This document shows, one piece after another, positions 12,141-23,385 of a DNA stretch of 64,000 nucleotides. The stretch is from the NCBI GenBank assembly GCA_050084515.1, contig CM114274.1, forward strand, positions 26,350,001 through 26,414,000, written 5' to 3'. The notes below the pieces were generated by a model. It saw only the letters and a program-made list of their open reading frames with translations, searched no databases and had not been told where the DNA came from. Numbering within the stretch: position 1 is the stretch's first letter; every line of letters begins with the position of its first letter. The translations under genes and the position numbers were made by a program. The stretch comes from Blasia pusilla. Taxonomy: Eukaryota > Marchantiophyta > Marchantiopsida > Blasiales.

Positions 12141-13326
12141 CGGAGGCTACACGGAAAGATGCACATTTGGGAATAGACGGAGTGGTAGAATTGCGAGGGA
12201 AGATGGAAGGTATGGAAGTGGTGAAAAAGGAAGAACATATAATTGGGTATAGGAGAGAAAATGGGTATTTTTGTAGCCATAGATAATACAACAGTGGGGA
12301 ATTGTATAGGTAAGTTATGGAACATTCAATGGTGTTAATTGAAGTTATAGCTATTATGAATGCAAAGTGTAGAGTTGTTGCATATTCATATGGATTGTGA
12401 ATGCAAAGTGTAGAGATGATCATATATTTATATGGATTTTACATGAAGAAAATTTATTATAATTATTAATAATCGTGTAGATATGTATTTCTATACATAG
12501 TGATAGAATATGTAGAGTTGAGAAGAGAATGTTATGCGAAGACAATATTGCTTGTGAAAAGCTCAAAAGAAAGAGTTGCAAATAGTGGTGAATCATGTGG
12601 ACTGCCATGTAGGAATGAACTTTGCAACATCCGGAGCATTGTCATAGTGAACCTTAACACTAAAGAAAGAGGGAAAACCATATGTTTTATGAAAACAAAA
12701 AAAGAAAAAGTTTGAAGTAATGTTACAAGCGCGTAGAGTGCAATGAAGGAATGAGCAGTGGAATGTTGTCAACTTTACCTAGCAAGATATAATTGTAAGG
12801 TAACAGACACAATTCTAATCATGGGATTGCAGGTCGAAGAAAGAAACTAGACTCATAAATTTGGAAGTGGAATGTAAATGTAAGTAATGGTGTGGATGAG
12901 CTAAAGACAAGGTAGGGAATAAGAGCAAGAAAAGTAAGAGAGTGCTAAAACTGACATGAAATGGAACAGTGAATTGAAGATTAGTGGGAGAAGTATATGC
13001 ATAAATTTTATCTCATTACATATACTAACAATAAGGATCACATTTAGAGCGAAGGCGTGTTAATGCATACATAAGGAAGATGAATAGCTTGGGGTTCAGC
13101 AGATGTAGGGAAGAGAATATGAGTCATTAATGAAAATAAATGGGAGTAAGGTGAGAGAGTGAAAACCGTTCATGTGAGTGGAACAACTCATCATGATTCA
13201 GAAGCTTAGATTGTAGCAATGGTAGTAATAAGAAGTTTGTGCCAAAGAAAAACACAGAGTGATAGTCCAATAGTATCCGCCATAGTAGACGATCAAAAGT
13301 GAAGAAGTATAATAATATACTAATTG
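12141..13326. other. AT-rich spacer, copy 1 (copy 2: 30,821-32,047)
   Basis: No gene recognised. Strongly AT-rich sequence upstream of gag on the minus strand. It should contain the 5' LTR if the chromovirus were complete, but I found no match to the region on the other side. Copy 2 carries a 39-bp gain near 30,980 and other small indels. Confidence 0.35.
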
Positions 13327-13540
13327 GTATCAACGCCCGAGGAGAGACTCTATAATGTTGGCATGCAATTGAAGCTTAGGGTTTCCAACAATCATAGGTT
13401 GCACATCCTTCAAGAAATCCTTGAAGTTGATTGTTGCATCCTTAAGATTTTTTTGTATATAAATGAATCCGCTCCTTCTGGTCATCTATTTCATTTTATA
13501 GAGAGGAAAGAAGCTCTTCACACAATCCTAACTATATATG
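13327..13540 (-). repeat. 214-bp repeat with short coding relic
   Basis: Present three times: here, at 32,048-32,260 (duplication copy) and at 17,597-17,804 (junction filler). On the minus strand all three can read NLKDATINFKDFLKDVQPMI and then VGNPKLQLHANIIESLLGR before a stop, which suggests the 3' end of an unknown gene or element protein. Confidence 0.6.
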
Positions 13541-14469
13541 AAGTTTTCCGACTTCAGACTCAACCTAATAAAGCTTTGTGATGGTCTCCTTATGAATATG
13601 TAATGGAACTGATTCCATGTATTCCCTAGGAGTAGAAGCACAAGAAGCCATGCTATAGTGGCTCTTTCTAGATGGTCTTCGGAACTTAGCCAACACACAT
13701 GAGAAACAATCAGGTTATATGAAAGGATGCAATAGTGTATGAAACAAAGAAGTGATGAGGAAGAACATGCTCATGAAGTGGTTAGAGTGACAATCAGTTG
13801 CTGATATGTGAAATGAAATTCGCTGGATGAAAGCATAGAATATACATGTAGGTGAAGAGTAGAATGAAGAGAATATATGAAGGGATGGTCAAAAAAATGG
13901 AAAGGAGATAAAAATGCCTTGCAAAGCACTGAAATTCAAAGAACAATTTGAAAGAGATACATATTTGGACGAGATAATGTGTAGTGGGTTAAAATTTAGA
14001 AGAAAGTTGCGAGAAATAAAAAGAATGGAGATTTAAAGTTTAAATTTTGTATAATAGAGTTCTAGCGTAGTACAGTGAGAACAAGTAGATATCAACCTGT
14101 ACATGAAACGGTAAATTATTGAAGTTGGTCCAAAGTAAGTGACAAGGATCTAGAGATTGGAAGATTGAAAATAAATTATACGAAGGAAAAGAGTAGGAGT
14201 GATATGAGAAACATACAAATGATACATGGAATATAAAAGAAGATACCTTATGCTCTCAGACACATTTAACCTTGCTTGGTGAGTTCAGAAGATTTGTGTT
14301 GGTGTATGAAGTGCTCTCTTGGCTTTATGGTGCAGATAGATCAAAATCTGGTAGAATTGGTGTTACTGTTTGACTAACTAGTATATATGGGTTATACTGG
14401 AAACTTTGGGAGCTCACCATTTGCCTTTTTTTCCAACTTCATATGTGTTAGTAAATAAGAGGCTTTGAC
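13541..14469. other. AT-rich tract without recognised gene (copy 2: 32,261-33,060)
   Basis: Purine-rich on the plus strand, with no long frame on either strand and no recognised repeat besides the duplication itself. Confidence 0.35.
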
Positions 14470-15036
14470 TTAAGTAAGGTCAATAAGCATATGCAATGGT
14501 AAAGGGAATTCATGTATAAGGGGTCGTAATTTATATAGTCCAATCCCCCATGATGCAAGTGAGAATAGCCTATTTGCCTGAGTATGGGTTAATGATGTTT
14601 TTTTGTAGTCAATCTTCTTGAATGCGAGTGCCTCTTTTTGAAGGTCTACAATGAAAGAGGGCAATTGTGAGGAAATGAAGAGCCAAAGATGGACAGGAGA
14701 AGGTATAATTATGCATTGAAAACAAGAAGATGCAAAGAATGGCAGGAGAAGGTATACCCGACGCAAGAGCATCTTTGTTTATAACTCTGAATTTGTCGTT
14801 CCAATCCTGGCCCTGGCTATAAGTGGTTTAATTTTCCTACTAGTAACTCCATTTTCCCATAAAGCTGCAACAAGGCCCATCTTGTCACAAAACCTCATCT
14901 GATTCTTAGTTGGTTGCACGAAACATGGTGTATGCACCTTTGGGATGCTTGCGATGTCATTTAGAATTATGGAGGCAAAATCCGTATAGGTTGTTGGGAT
15001 GTGTTGTTTGATAGTAAAAAATAGTAAGGCAGACAA
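14470..15036 (-). pseudogene. Unknown minus-strand coding relic, copy 1
   Basis: Two adjacent minus-strand frames: 15,036-14,779 (contains IPKVHTPCFVQPTKNQMRFC) and 14,772-14,470 (contains VDLQKEALAFKKIDYKKTSL). They look like parts of one protein broken by a stop. I do not recognise the family. Both recur in copy 2 with the same frames. Confidence 0.4.
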
Positions 15037-15509
15037 TTATAACAAACATTTCAAAGTTGTCGTGATTACCTGGGATCGAGGTGCACTAGAAGGATTTTAA
15101 TGGAGAACCACTAGAATTTAATACACGTTTTAGTTCTTCCGGATCAATAACACTAGCTTATAACTAGAAAACAAGTAGTATCAAAGGACTCGTCATAAAG
15201 AATTTATAGTGTCAAAATGACACGTTGGCAATATGGTAAGTTGGAAAGTGTATGAGTGAATAAAATCCTAGTCATCAATCTAGTGAGTATGACATGGATT
15301 TCGTATGATGTTTTCGTGGATTTTTGTATGATTTTGACACGTGAACAAGGATGAGTGGTTGAAGTAAAATTATGACATGTGGACGAATGCACTAGATATA
15401 GTGTAGACAAATATTTCCCCACGCGCACAAAATGTAGTCATTCTAGTAATGAATTTTATATATAATCCCTTGTAAGTATTTTATATGAAACTACTTATAT
15501 ATTTTTTCA
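15037..15509. other. AT-rich spacer (copy 2: 33,757-34,252)
   Basis: Nothing recognised. Copy 2 carries an insertion of about 19 bp near 34,150 relative to this copy. Confidence 0.35.
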
Positions 15510-15770
15510 ACTAGTGGTCATTTCTTGTTGAAGCATTGTAACTAAGCATAGTCATTTATTTTAAAGTGTATAGTCTTGGTGTTTGATTAAAAACTAGTGG
15601 TCATTTCTAATTGTATAATTATAACAAAGTATGATCATTCTTTATAAATATATAGTTTTGGTGTTTGATTAAAAACTAATGGTCCTTTCTTATCGTATAA
15701 GTGTAACTAAGTATAGTCATTCTTTTTAAGTCTCTAGTCCTAGTATTTGATTAAAAATTGTTCTAGTTTC
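15510..15770 (+). repeat. 82-bp tandem repeat, about 3 units, copy 1
   Basis: Units begin CTAGTGGTCATTTC at about 15,511 and 15,593 and CTAATGGTCCTTTC at about 15,676. Each runs through TAACTAAGCATAGTCATT-like and GTTTGATTAAAAA-like words. Imperfect, so an old minisatellite. Confidence 0.85.
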
Positions 15771-16419
15771 ATTACCATATTGAGATTATTTATTGTATGG
15801 TTGTTTGATTTTTTTGGTACATGGAACAGACTATAAATTTGTTAGGAATGAATGTCTCACATACAATCATTTCAATACATTCAGTTATATGGTTGCACGT
15901 CATTTATCAAAGGCTGCAACTCAATACATCAAATAGACCATAAAATGTTTAACAATGAATGTTTAGTATACGCATAAAATCACTTGTTTACATCAAATCC
16001 AACTTTATTCCATAGAGGATCAAAAAAGAAATGTAATATTTCCTCAACTTGAACAAGATGTAAAGTCATCATGAAAAAAACCCTAATTGTAAACAAGACT
16101 GCAAAAAAAATATAATTGGTGGGAAACGGTTATCACATTCACACCACTATAAAGAACAAAATTTGCAATGAAAAGATGAATGGAAGTTGGTCCCCATCTC
16201 AATTATATACAGTATTTATAAACAATCATAATCCTAAACTTAACCATAATTTTGAGTTAAATCAGCATTTATTAACTACCTCTAATTAAGATAATCGCAC
16301 TTATCTGACTAACAAAGATAAAACTTCCCTAATTTGTGTGAGTATCAAATATAACAGTTCAGGTGTGTCATCGACTTAACTGTAATTCAATCTTCAACAC
16401 TAATTAACTCCGGAATGAA
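15771..16419. other. AT-rich spacer (copy 2: 34,501-35,160)
   Basis: No gene recognised. In copy 2 the corresponding DNA near 34,920-35,160 is visibly richer in G and C at many single positions. This could reflect C-to-T decay of copy 1 at methylated sites (inference). Confidence 0.35.
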
Positions 16420-17560
16420 ATCTTTTTGAGTGATTTCTCTGGCCAAAAGACTTTACTACCAAAAGCATGCTTTAGAAGTGTGTGGAGGGGGATCTTCTTC
16501 CAGGTTTAGAAATGTAAGCTATGCATCCCCATCAATGGTGGTCAAAATATCCACTTTGACAAGTCCCAATGGAAGAATTTTTCCATGACAATAATCTATA
16601 CAAACAATACTTGATATATGTCCAGTGCCTACGTGTTCCCAACCCCTTCGGATTTGTGATAGAAAGATTGTATCTCCTATACTCAATTGCAGAAGCCACA
16701 CAATGCAATGAATCGATGCATGAGAAATAACCTCAAGCATATATATAGGTAGATAAAACATCTTTTTGTTGTCAATCTGAAAATTGTACCTTTAAGAAAC
16801 TCCAACCAGGGCTTGGAATTTTGGATGTGTAGCTAGCTTGCTGCAATCAATTAAGTCATCAACGCAAAAATTGAACCACAAGTTTTCATAAGCTTGCAAT
16901 CTTATCTAATCAAACTATAAATCTATGAGCACACAAAGGTTGAGATCATGTAGAGTTACAAAATTAACTCACTAAAGTTCTTTCTTTCCTCTCGAGAAGC
17001 GTTGAGGCCTTCCTGCTGGGCTTGTTTTTTTCTTCATTTTTCCTTTTTTTGATCCGCAACAAGATTCAAAAGTGGCTTCACAACCATTATGGATTCTTGT
17101 TAAGGACCTTCAAGGGCAACAACCACGGATTTACGAGTCTGCTCCATGCCAATAGGGACACATTGTACTTTCTTGGGCACAAGGATAACTTCCTAAGGTT
17201 TTGGTAAAATAGAGATAGGCATAGTATCTTGACTCTCTATATGATTTTCAAGTGAATAAGATGATTGAATTTTGACATGTACCTGATTCTCATCGATTTT
17301 CAAATGAATAAGATGATTGAACTTCGACATGTACCCGATTCTCATCGGAAGGATCAAGAATGGCATTTGAAATCTCTAGGATCACCACAACCTCAAGGGT
17401 CTCAACTGGTGATGGAGGAGGTGGTGTATTGTTTTGTCCTTTTACTTACCATACCCTTTAGTTCTATCATCATTCCCATCAAAATTTCCATGCTTGATTT
17501 GAGATCACCCAAGTTATTTTCCACCATTTGTATTATATCTATCAAGGTGGATAGACCACT
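16420..17560 (-). pseudogene. Unknown element-like coding relic, copy 1
   Basis: Minus-strand pieces: an N-terminal part near 17,560-17,220 similar to MVENNLGDLKSSMEILMGMM in copy 2, then at 16,761-16,519 LQLSIGDTIFLSQIRRGWEH. It resembles an internal protein of an unidentified transposon more than a host gene, but I cannot name the family. Confidence 0.4.
17246..17345 (+). repeat. 52-bp tandem duplication private to copy 1
   Basis: The word GAATAAGATGATTGAA with flanks occurs twice here, about 52 bp apart, but only once at the matching place in copy 2 (about 36,005-36,050). It therefore arose after the segmental duplication. Confidence 0.8.
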
Positions 17561-17598
17561 CTAAGAAACAATACCAACATACAAGTGAGAATTTGTTT

Positions 17599-17925
17599 GG
17601 TATCAACGCCCCAGGAGAGACTCTATAATGTTGGCATGCAATTGAAGCTTAGGGTTTCCAACAATCATAGGTTGCACATCCTTCAAAAAATCCTTGAAGT
17701 TGATCGTTGCATCCTTAAGATTTTTTTGTATATAATTGAATACGCTCCTTCTGGTCATCTATTTCATTTTATAGAGAGGAAAGAAGCTCTTCACACAATC
17801 CTAATAATATGCTGGCGTTGCATTTCGAGGTCAGAAAGAACGCTGGTCTGAAATAACATGTTCCTGACATAAGCACGCTATGATTGACCTGAAGTATCAA
17901 GAGAACATTTACAAAACCTACTTAC
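17599..17925. other. Duplication junction with copied filler
   Basis: Copy 1 ends at about 17,598. Bases 17,597-17,804 are then a further copy of the segment at 13,327-13,540 (also 32,048-32,260). Next, 17,805-17,831 is almost identical to kinesin exon-11 DNA at 17,956-17,982, and true kinesin intron/exon sequence follows. This layered junction is what template switching or microhomology-mediated repair would leave (inference). Confidence 0.75.
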
Positions 17926-20689
17926 CTGGGAGGCTTCGAACTTCTCAGTGAGTTCAATAATCTGCTGGCGTTGCATTTCGAATTCTCCGACCATCTCTTC
18001 AATTTGCTGCAAGAGGGACGTGTAGTATGTCATTTGAGCGGGCGAAGGAAAAGGACTCGATAAATAAAGAGAATTGAGACAAACTTCTTCGATAATACCT
18101 TGTCTTTTGCTTCGATTTCAAACTCCATCGTCTCTATCGTTTCCTCTGCAACCTGCATGCAAACAGCGTATGGTAGTTAGAGGTAAAACTACGTAGCTCG
18201 GCAACCGATTCCCGTTCGACTAGAGTCCGCACACCATTGAGGACCAAACCGACCAATGTAAACGAATAGAGGCGGTCATTTCACCTTTTTCTCGGCTGCG
18301 AACTGGAAGAATCGATCGCGAGAAATGTAGATTCCATTCTTCTCTCGAGCCGCATTCACGTCTGTTGGGAGCATAGAGCAGTAGACTCGTTTATAAGGCA
18401 CGCAAGGGGGGAATCAAGAAATCTAGGCTCGACACTAAACTTGCTTCCCATCATTTTACATATCTAACGGGGTCGAGGTTAATGTATACCTGCTTTTAAT
18501 CTTTCAATCTCTCCATAGAGATCTTTGATTAGGGCAGACTTCATCATTTTTTGGTTGACCTGTAAACATTTCACGGCTTCCATCAATTCTTATAGAGACA
18601 CATCCGGCTGTAGAAAATGAACTTGTTTCCAAGAACTAGAAGGAAGCAAACCTCGGGCTTATTCTTGATATTCTTGGCACGATGTGCATAATCCAGTGTG
18701 CTCAGAGTCTCTTCTAAACAGTGAACAGACGGAGACACAGTTGCGATAATGCAGGTCTTTGTTTTCCCTCCGAGAGAATCTCTCAGTAATCTGGTCAACT
18801 TGCTGTCCCTGCCATATCCACACCAAAGTGGGTTGAAAATCATGCTCCGACCGCCACAGCTGAAATAGAACAATGACTGATGGGCGGATGATGAGACTAG
18901 CTTGGCAAATCAAACCAACGACTACATGCGATTCTGATCCGATCTCTAGGCTCAAGCATGGGACTGTCATATGAGAGGTACCTGTACGGCACTTGCGCCA
19001 AGTGTTCTACAAGGGCAGTTATTACGCGGCCGAGAGTCAGCAGACTCTTGTTAATCTCTCCAGCTTCTCTTGCTCGACCCTGATTCAGTCAATCGATTAG
19101 ATACACATTAACGTTGAAGTATGGAGGAAATGAAATCGACCACAAAGGACGACGGTACCATGATGATTATGAAACGCAACGTGTACATGACAAGCTACAC
19201 ATACCTCCCTGGCACCAGAGCGAGAAATATTTTCGGACCCTGCCAAATCCACCAAGTTCAGCTTCCCGCACTTTATGAGCTCCTCACCCTCTGGAGTGGC
19301 CTCTTTGATGTGAATGGTTATTGAGAAAATCGAATGGGAACGGCTGCAGGCACCAAGACATATATCACATCAATTCTTGCCGAATTGCAAGTACAGCCAA
19401 CTTACTAGAGTTAGAGAATAGGATTCCATCCCAGGTCAGCACATACCTGGACTGCTTGTTCAAAAGCGTTTCCGCTGTACGCCTCTTTGCAGATCCACGA
19501 TCTAAAAGGTTGTAGATTTCGTTGGCGCTGGTAACAATTTCCTCCTCTAGACCACGGACCAGCACTCCACCTTTGCCATCTTCCATGAGAGCTAGAGGCT
19601 TTCGCTGTTGTTCATCCATAATCTTCGAGAACTCATCGGGGGCTAGCAAGTCCGTTATTTCTTCATTGTGAAGTTCCAGAAATGTGACTTTCACACTGTA
19701 CTCGGCATTCTGACTTTCCAAAGTGTCAAATATCTGCTGAACTGCTCTGGGGATGACACCAGCTCCCTCAGGTAGTTCCCCGTTCTGCGCACCACCAACA
19801 TGTGGGTGTCAAATCGAGTTGAAGGAGATGCAGAGGAAACGCTTGAGGCATGAACACCAGAACGACACACATGCCGACAAGATCGTCAGCTGAGGTTCAG
19901 TAAGGAAGTCTCGAGGACCCAATAAAATCTCGAAATTTCGTCCAATAACGACAGGAATCAGGCCCAAAATCGTTGCACACCTTGGCCTTCCTCCCTGATC
20001 CTTCCATCGTGTACGTCTTCCCTGTTCCAGTTTGACCATACGCAAATATTGTACAATTGAACCCATCGAGCACTTCGTGAACAATGGGGACGACTGCTTG
20101 GTCGTACAGATCCTTCTGCTGAGATGAAGGACCAAATACCTGCAACGGAAGACAGCATTGCCCGAGCCAGATCACAAGTTTAGAGGTGGAAACCCGCGTC
20201 CTTCCAAGTGCTGATGATCAGTGCGACAGTTCATCCTCAGAACGGAAAACTTTGGCAAAAGTCGAGTTACGTGATCTCCATGATAAATGACGGTCCAACT
20301 ATTTTCTACAACGCTTCGTGAGATCAGGAAGTGGAACTGGACCTTGTCAAACGTGAACGTACGATCTATCTGCTTCGCAGCTATATTCTGACAGACCGTA
20401 ACCTCGCGCCTATGGTCATAGCAGGATATGACTTGAGGAGCATTTGCCTTCAGCTCTTCCTCGCTGAATGGCCTGCACAGCACAGGGTAGGGAAGATTCA
20501 CGATGACATCCGAGGGATGCAGAAAATTAACAAGCACCAATGAGGACGGGATTCAAACAAAAGATTCGCGTCGATCTTGAGTCGAGGAAGGAAGGGTCAT
20601 AGACCATTTCTAGGATCAGAATACCTGCAGCGAAGGAGAACCTGGACATTCACGCCTTTGTCCTTGTCTTTGTCGTGCCGGCTTCCCAT
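17926..20689 (-). pseudogene. Kinesin-5 motor, copy 2, truncated after exon 11
   Basis: Near-identical second copy of the kinesin-5 gene. Minus-strand exons: 20689-20625, 20472-20343, 20139-19981, 19784-19447, 19343-19205, 19079-18982, 18808-18652 and 18559-18490. Three stalk exons that copy 1 cannot show follow: 18361-18285 (encodes DVNAAREKNGIYISRDRFF), 18152-18099 (VAEETIETMEFEIEAKDK) and 18006-17926 (QIEEMVGEFEMQRQQIIEL). Frame and splice sites are kept throughout. Past 17,926 the gene meets the duplication junction, so the rest of the stalk, the BimC box and the tail are absent. The conserved Tyr of ELYNEE is His here (ELHNEE), and copy 1 KQRK is QQRK. I infer a truncated, relaxed copy, although a shortened transcript encoding only motor plus short stalk cannot be excluded. 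Confidence 0.88.
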
Positions 20690-22185
20690 CCCGAGAGACT
20701 GATTTGAATCGATTGTCGAAACCGGAAAGCGCCACGGGCTACTGATACAATTCCGTGCCTAAAGACGCATTACGAGAACCGAATGCAAGGCCCCTAAGTA
20801 ATAGTGATGCACACACACACGGATGACAACCTCCTCCTCCGCCTCCTCTTCCTCGGCTGCCCTCGATTCGAGTCCGTCAGACCATGAATCCACTTCAAGG
20901 TCCGGGCCTCCTCCTGCTCCCGCTGCCTCGACTCGACGGACCTGAGCTTGCTGAGGAGAAAGGGCTCCCACTCCGCACGATCCTGGAGTTCACTGGCGAG
21001 CAGAGCAACAGAGGACGTCAGACACAGAACGGGCGAGTTCCCGTTAGGAAGGTGGGAGGGAATAGAAAGTGCATATCACCTTGGGACATGTTTGAAAACT
21101 CTCTGTTCCCGCTCCCGTCGGCATGCCATGCCATCCATCAATGATTCATAACCTCCCCGCCGGCTTGGCGCTCCCCCGCCTTCGCTCCCCGGGATCCCCC
21201 TGCACGCGACCCCACGGCGTCGCTCTAGGGAGGCTGCACTGGTCGGTAAAGTCCCCGGTCCCGACCCCCAACGGTAACCTTCCTCCCGACCTGTGTTTGA
21301 ACCCCCAACGTCACTCTACCTCTTTTTCCCGGTGGCCGCCAAACCTCCTCCGGGCGGGACACGATCGCCGTTCACGGTGCTTCCCCTGCACGACAGGACA
21401 GTGATCGCTCTGGACCCTGTTACCGCACTGCAGGACCGGCGCGGCTACACAACACTGTACCGCCAAGCGATTGGGCACCGTCGCCAGCGTTCCGGAAGCC
21501 ACCCACGTCCGGCCGCGCTTCCCGCAGCGGCTCCCGCCCGGCAGGCGTTCCCGACCGTGACAGGCTTCCCGGCAGCCCATCCTCGCCATCCGATCACGAT
21601 GCCCTCCCAGCTGGCCCGCGGGATGTGCTACCATGTGGTTGCTGCCCCGCGCGCCATGATAGAACGTCGTGCCCCCAAACTAGCGTGCCCTCTGGCGCCC
21701 AATTTCACTCACCGCGTCCCGCTACCTCGTTCCGCTGCTTCCACGGTTCCGCGAAAGCCCGCCACCGCCACCATCTCCTCCCTCTCACATGGCCCTGCCT
21801 CTGTGTTCCTCGTGCTCATTACTACTACCACTTCCACTTCTTGATCATTCCCCGCGCTTCCGGCGCCACAATGTCCTCCGCCACTTCTGCTTCTTCCTCC
21901 TTCCTACTACAAGCAACTAATACTAATACCACTACGACTACTACTGCGTCTACTTCTTGCGAGTGGAGGTGTCTGTCTGGTATGAACAGCGTTCTTGCTG
22001 CATCGTCTCATGTGCGTGAGGGATAGATAGATGTGTGGAGTGCGCACACCAATAAATAGTCGGCCTCTTGCGACTTTCATTCGAAAGAGAGAATGCTCAG
22101 AATGGAGCGGGGCGCACGTTACGTCACCGTCGCGAGTTGACTTCTCTTTCGTCGGGAGCTCGATCACCGTGTTGCGTAAACTGAG
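20690..22185 (-). promoter_or_regulatory. GC-rich upstream region of kinesin-5, copy 2
   Basis: Duplicate of 2,224-3,720 with very few changes by eye. One-base gains and losses near 21,200 and 21,850 break or shift the plus-strand frames, which argues that those frames are not protein genes. The TATA-like minus-strand site recurs near 22,050. Confidence 0.45.
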
Positions 22186-22630
22186 TTCTTTGTTTATTGT
22201 TTAAATTGCATCTTCTCATCTTTATTTGGTAATATTAGCTCGTGGGGAATAGAATACATGTGCAACACACTTGAAAAACTATTTTGAAAATGTGAATTTA
22301 GGAAAATGTTTAGTGGAGTATATTTAAAACTGATGTTTACGCATCTCAACAGGTTTTTTCTCCGTGGATTCGGTCAAAAAGGCCTTGATCCTTTGGGTAA
22401 AGCCTTCCTTCATTTAGAGAGGAGGAGGGAAGGCCCCCACCTTCTATGAAACTCCACTCAACAAAAACATAGAGTCCCAAAGTCTCCTTAGTTTTTTCAT
22501 ACAACCCACCCAACTCCTATTTTGTTTATCCAAAGGAGTACAGAGAGAGGTACTTCCTTACTCTCTCTTTGCATGCTTGTCCCCTCATCCCTCCCCGTTT
22601 GAGAGAGAAACAAACAAAAAAAATGGGGAC

Positions 22631-23385
22631 ATAAAATATCACGTCTACTAGGATAGATCGCGAGATCTAGTAGAGCGCCTTCGGAGATATTGGAGGACGA
22701 CCTCCGAAGGTCGAAAATGATCTGTTGAGGCCACGGGTAACCTACGAGCATGTTTCCCATTGTTTGGCCCATTTGGAGCCATATTGAGATACTGAATATT
22801 TTGGGTAAGTTACCATTTTTAGTATAGATGACTTTCCACCTTGTGAAGTGTCCTTTGACCTCCTACCACATGTCAAGAGCCAAGGAGCTGACCTATGAGC
22901 ATAGGTTATCGAGGAGAAAGCTTGGGATGTGAAGGGGTATTCAAGAGAGAGAGCTTGAGAGCTCATTCTCTCTTTGTTGAACTTCTTAGCATGAGGTGGC
23001 GGAGCCATGGTCCTCCTTGCCTTGTGTGTGTAACCCAAGCCTCTCATTAGGAGGGTGCACGCCATGGAGAGCTTGGTCTGAGACCTTGGTGTTAGGATGG
23101 AGAGATTTACCGATTTACAAAGAGAGAATTTACCTACCATGATACCCGTGAGCACTCGACCTTTTTGCTCTCATCGTCCGAGAGATGTATGTCATGGGAG
23201 TTAGGGATAGATGGCTATCTGGAGTTAGAGGGATCTAACCATCCGTTGGGAGGCGATTGGAGATATTCTGGTACTTCTCGTCTTGTTATTTGGATGCCAT
23301 GAGCTAGCATGGGATTATGTGTGTTTGTGTCTATGTTCGATAACAGCGATGCATGTTGTGTAGCAATGTGTATCCGTACGATAAA
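22631..23385 (+). repeat. Degenerate LTR (family L), duplication copy 2
   Basis: Copy of 4,165-4,930 carried along by the segmental duplication, with scattered small indels. Same landmarks and orientation. Confidence 0.65.

Larger units (their letters stand above)
1..17598. repeat. Segmental tandem duplication, copy 1
   Basis: Base 1 onward aligns to 18,476 onward, and similarity runs to the shared word GTTTGGTA (ending 17,598 here and 36,300 in copy 2). The order of kinesin gene, LTR-like repeat, chromovirus and AT-rich tract is the same in both copies. Differences include a deletion of about 257 bp in the integrase region of copy 1 near 7,230 and a 52-bp internal duplication at 17,246-17,345. 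Whether copy 1 extends left of base 1 is unknown, so there could be more than two copies. Confidence 0.95.

Noticed and set aside
12101-12608. Membrane proteins on the minus strand in the AT-rich tract
   Set aside because: The hydrophobic Ile/Phe/Tyr-rich frames come from AT-rich composition and are not conserved as frames between the duplicate copies.
13324-13340. Retrotransposon primer-binding site TTGGTATCAACGCC
   Set aside because: It resembles the initiator tRNA-Met site TGGTATCAGAGC only at its start. It lies at the end of a repeat with minus-strand coding potential, and no LTR ends just before it.
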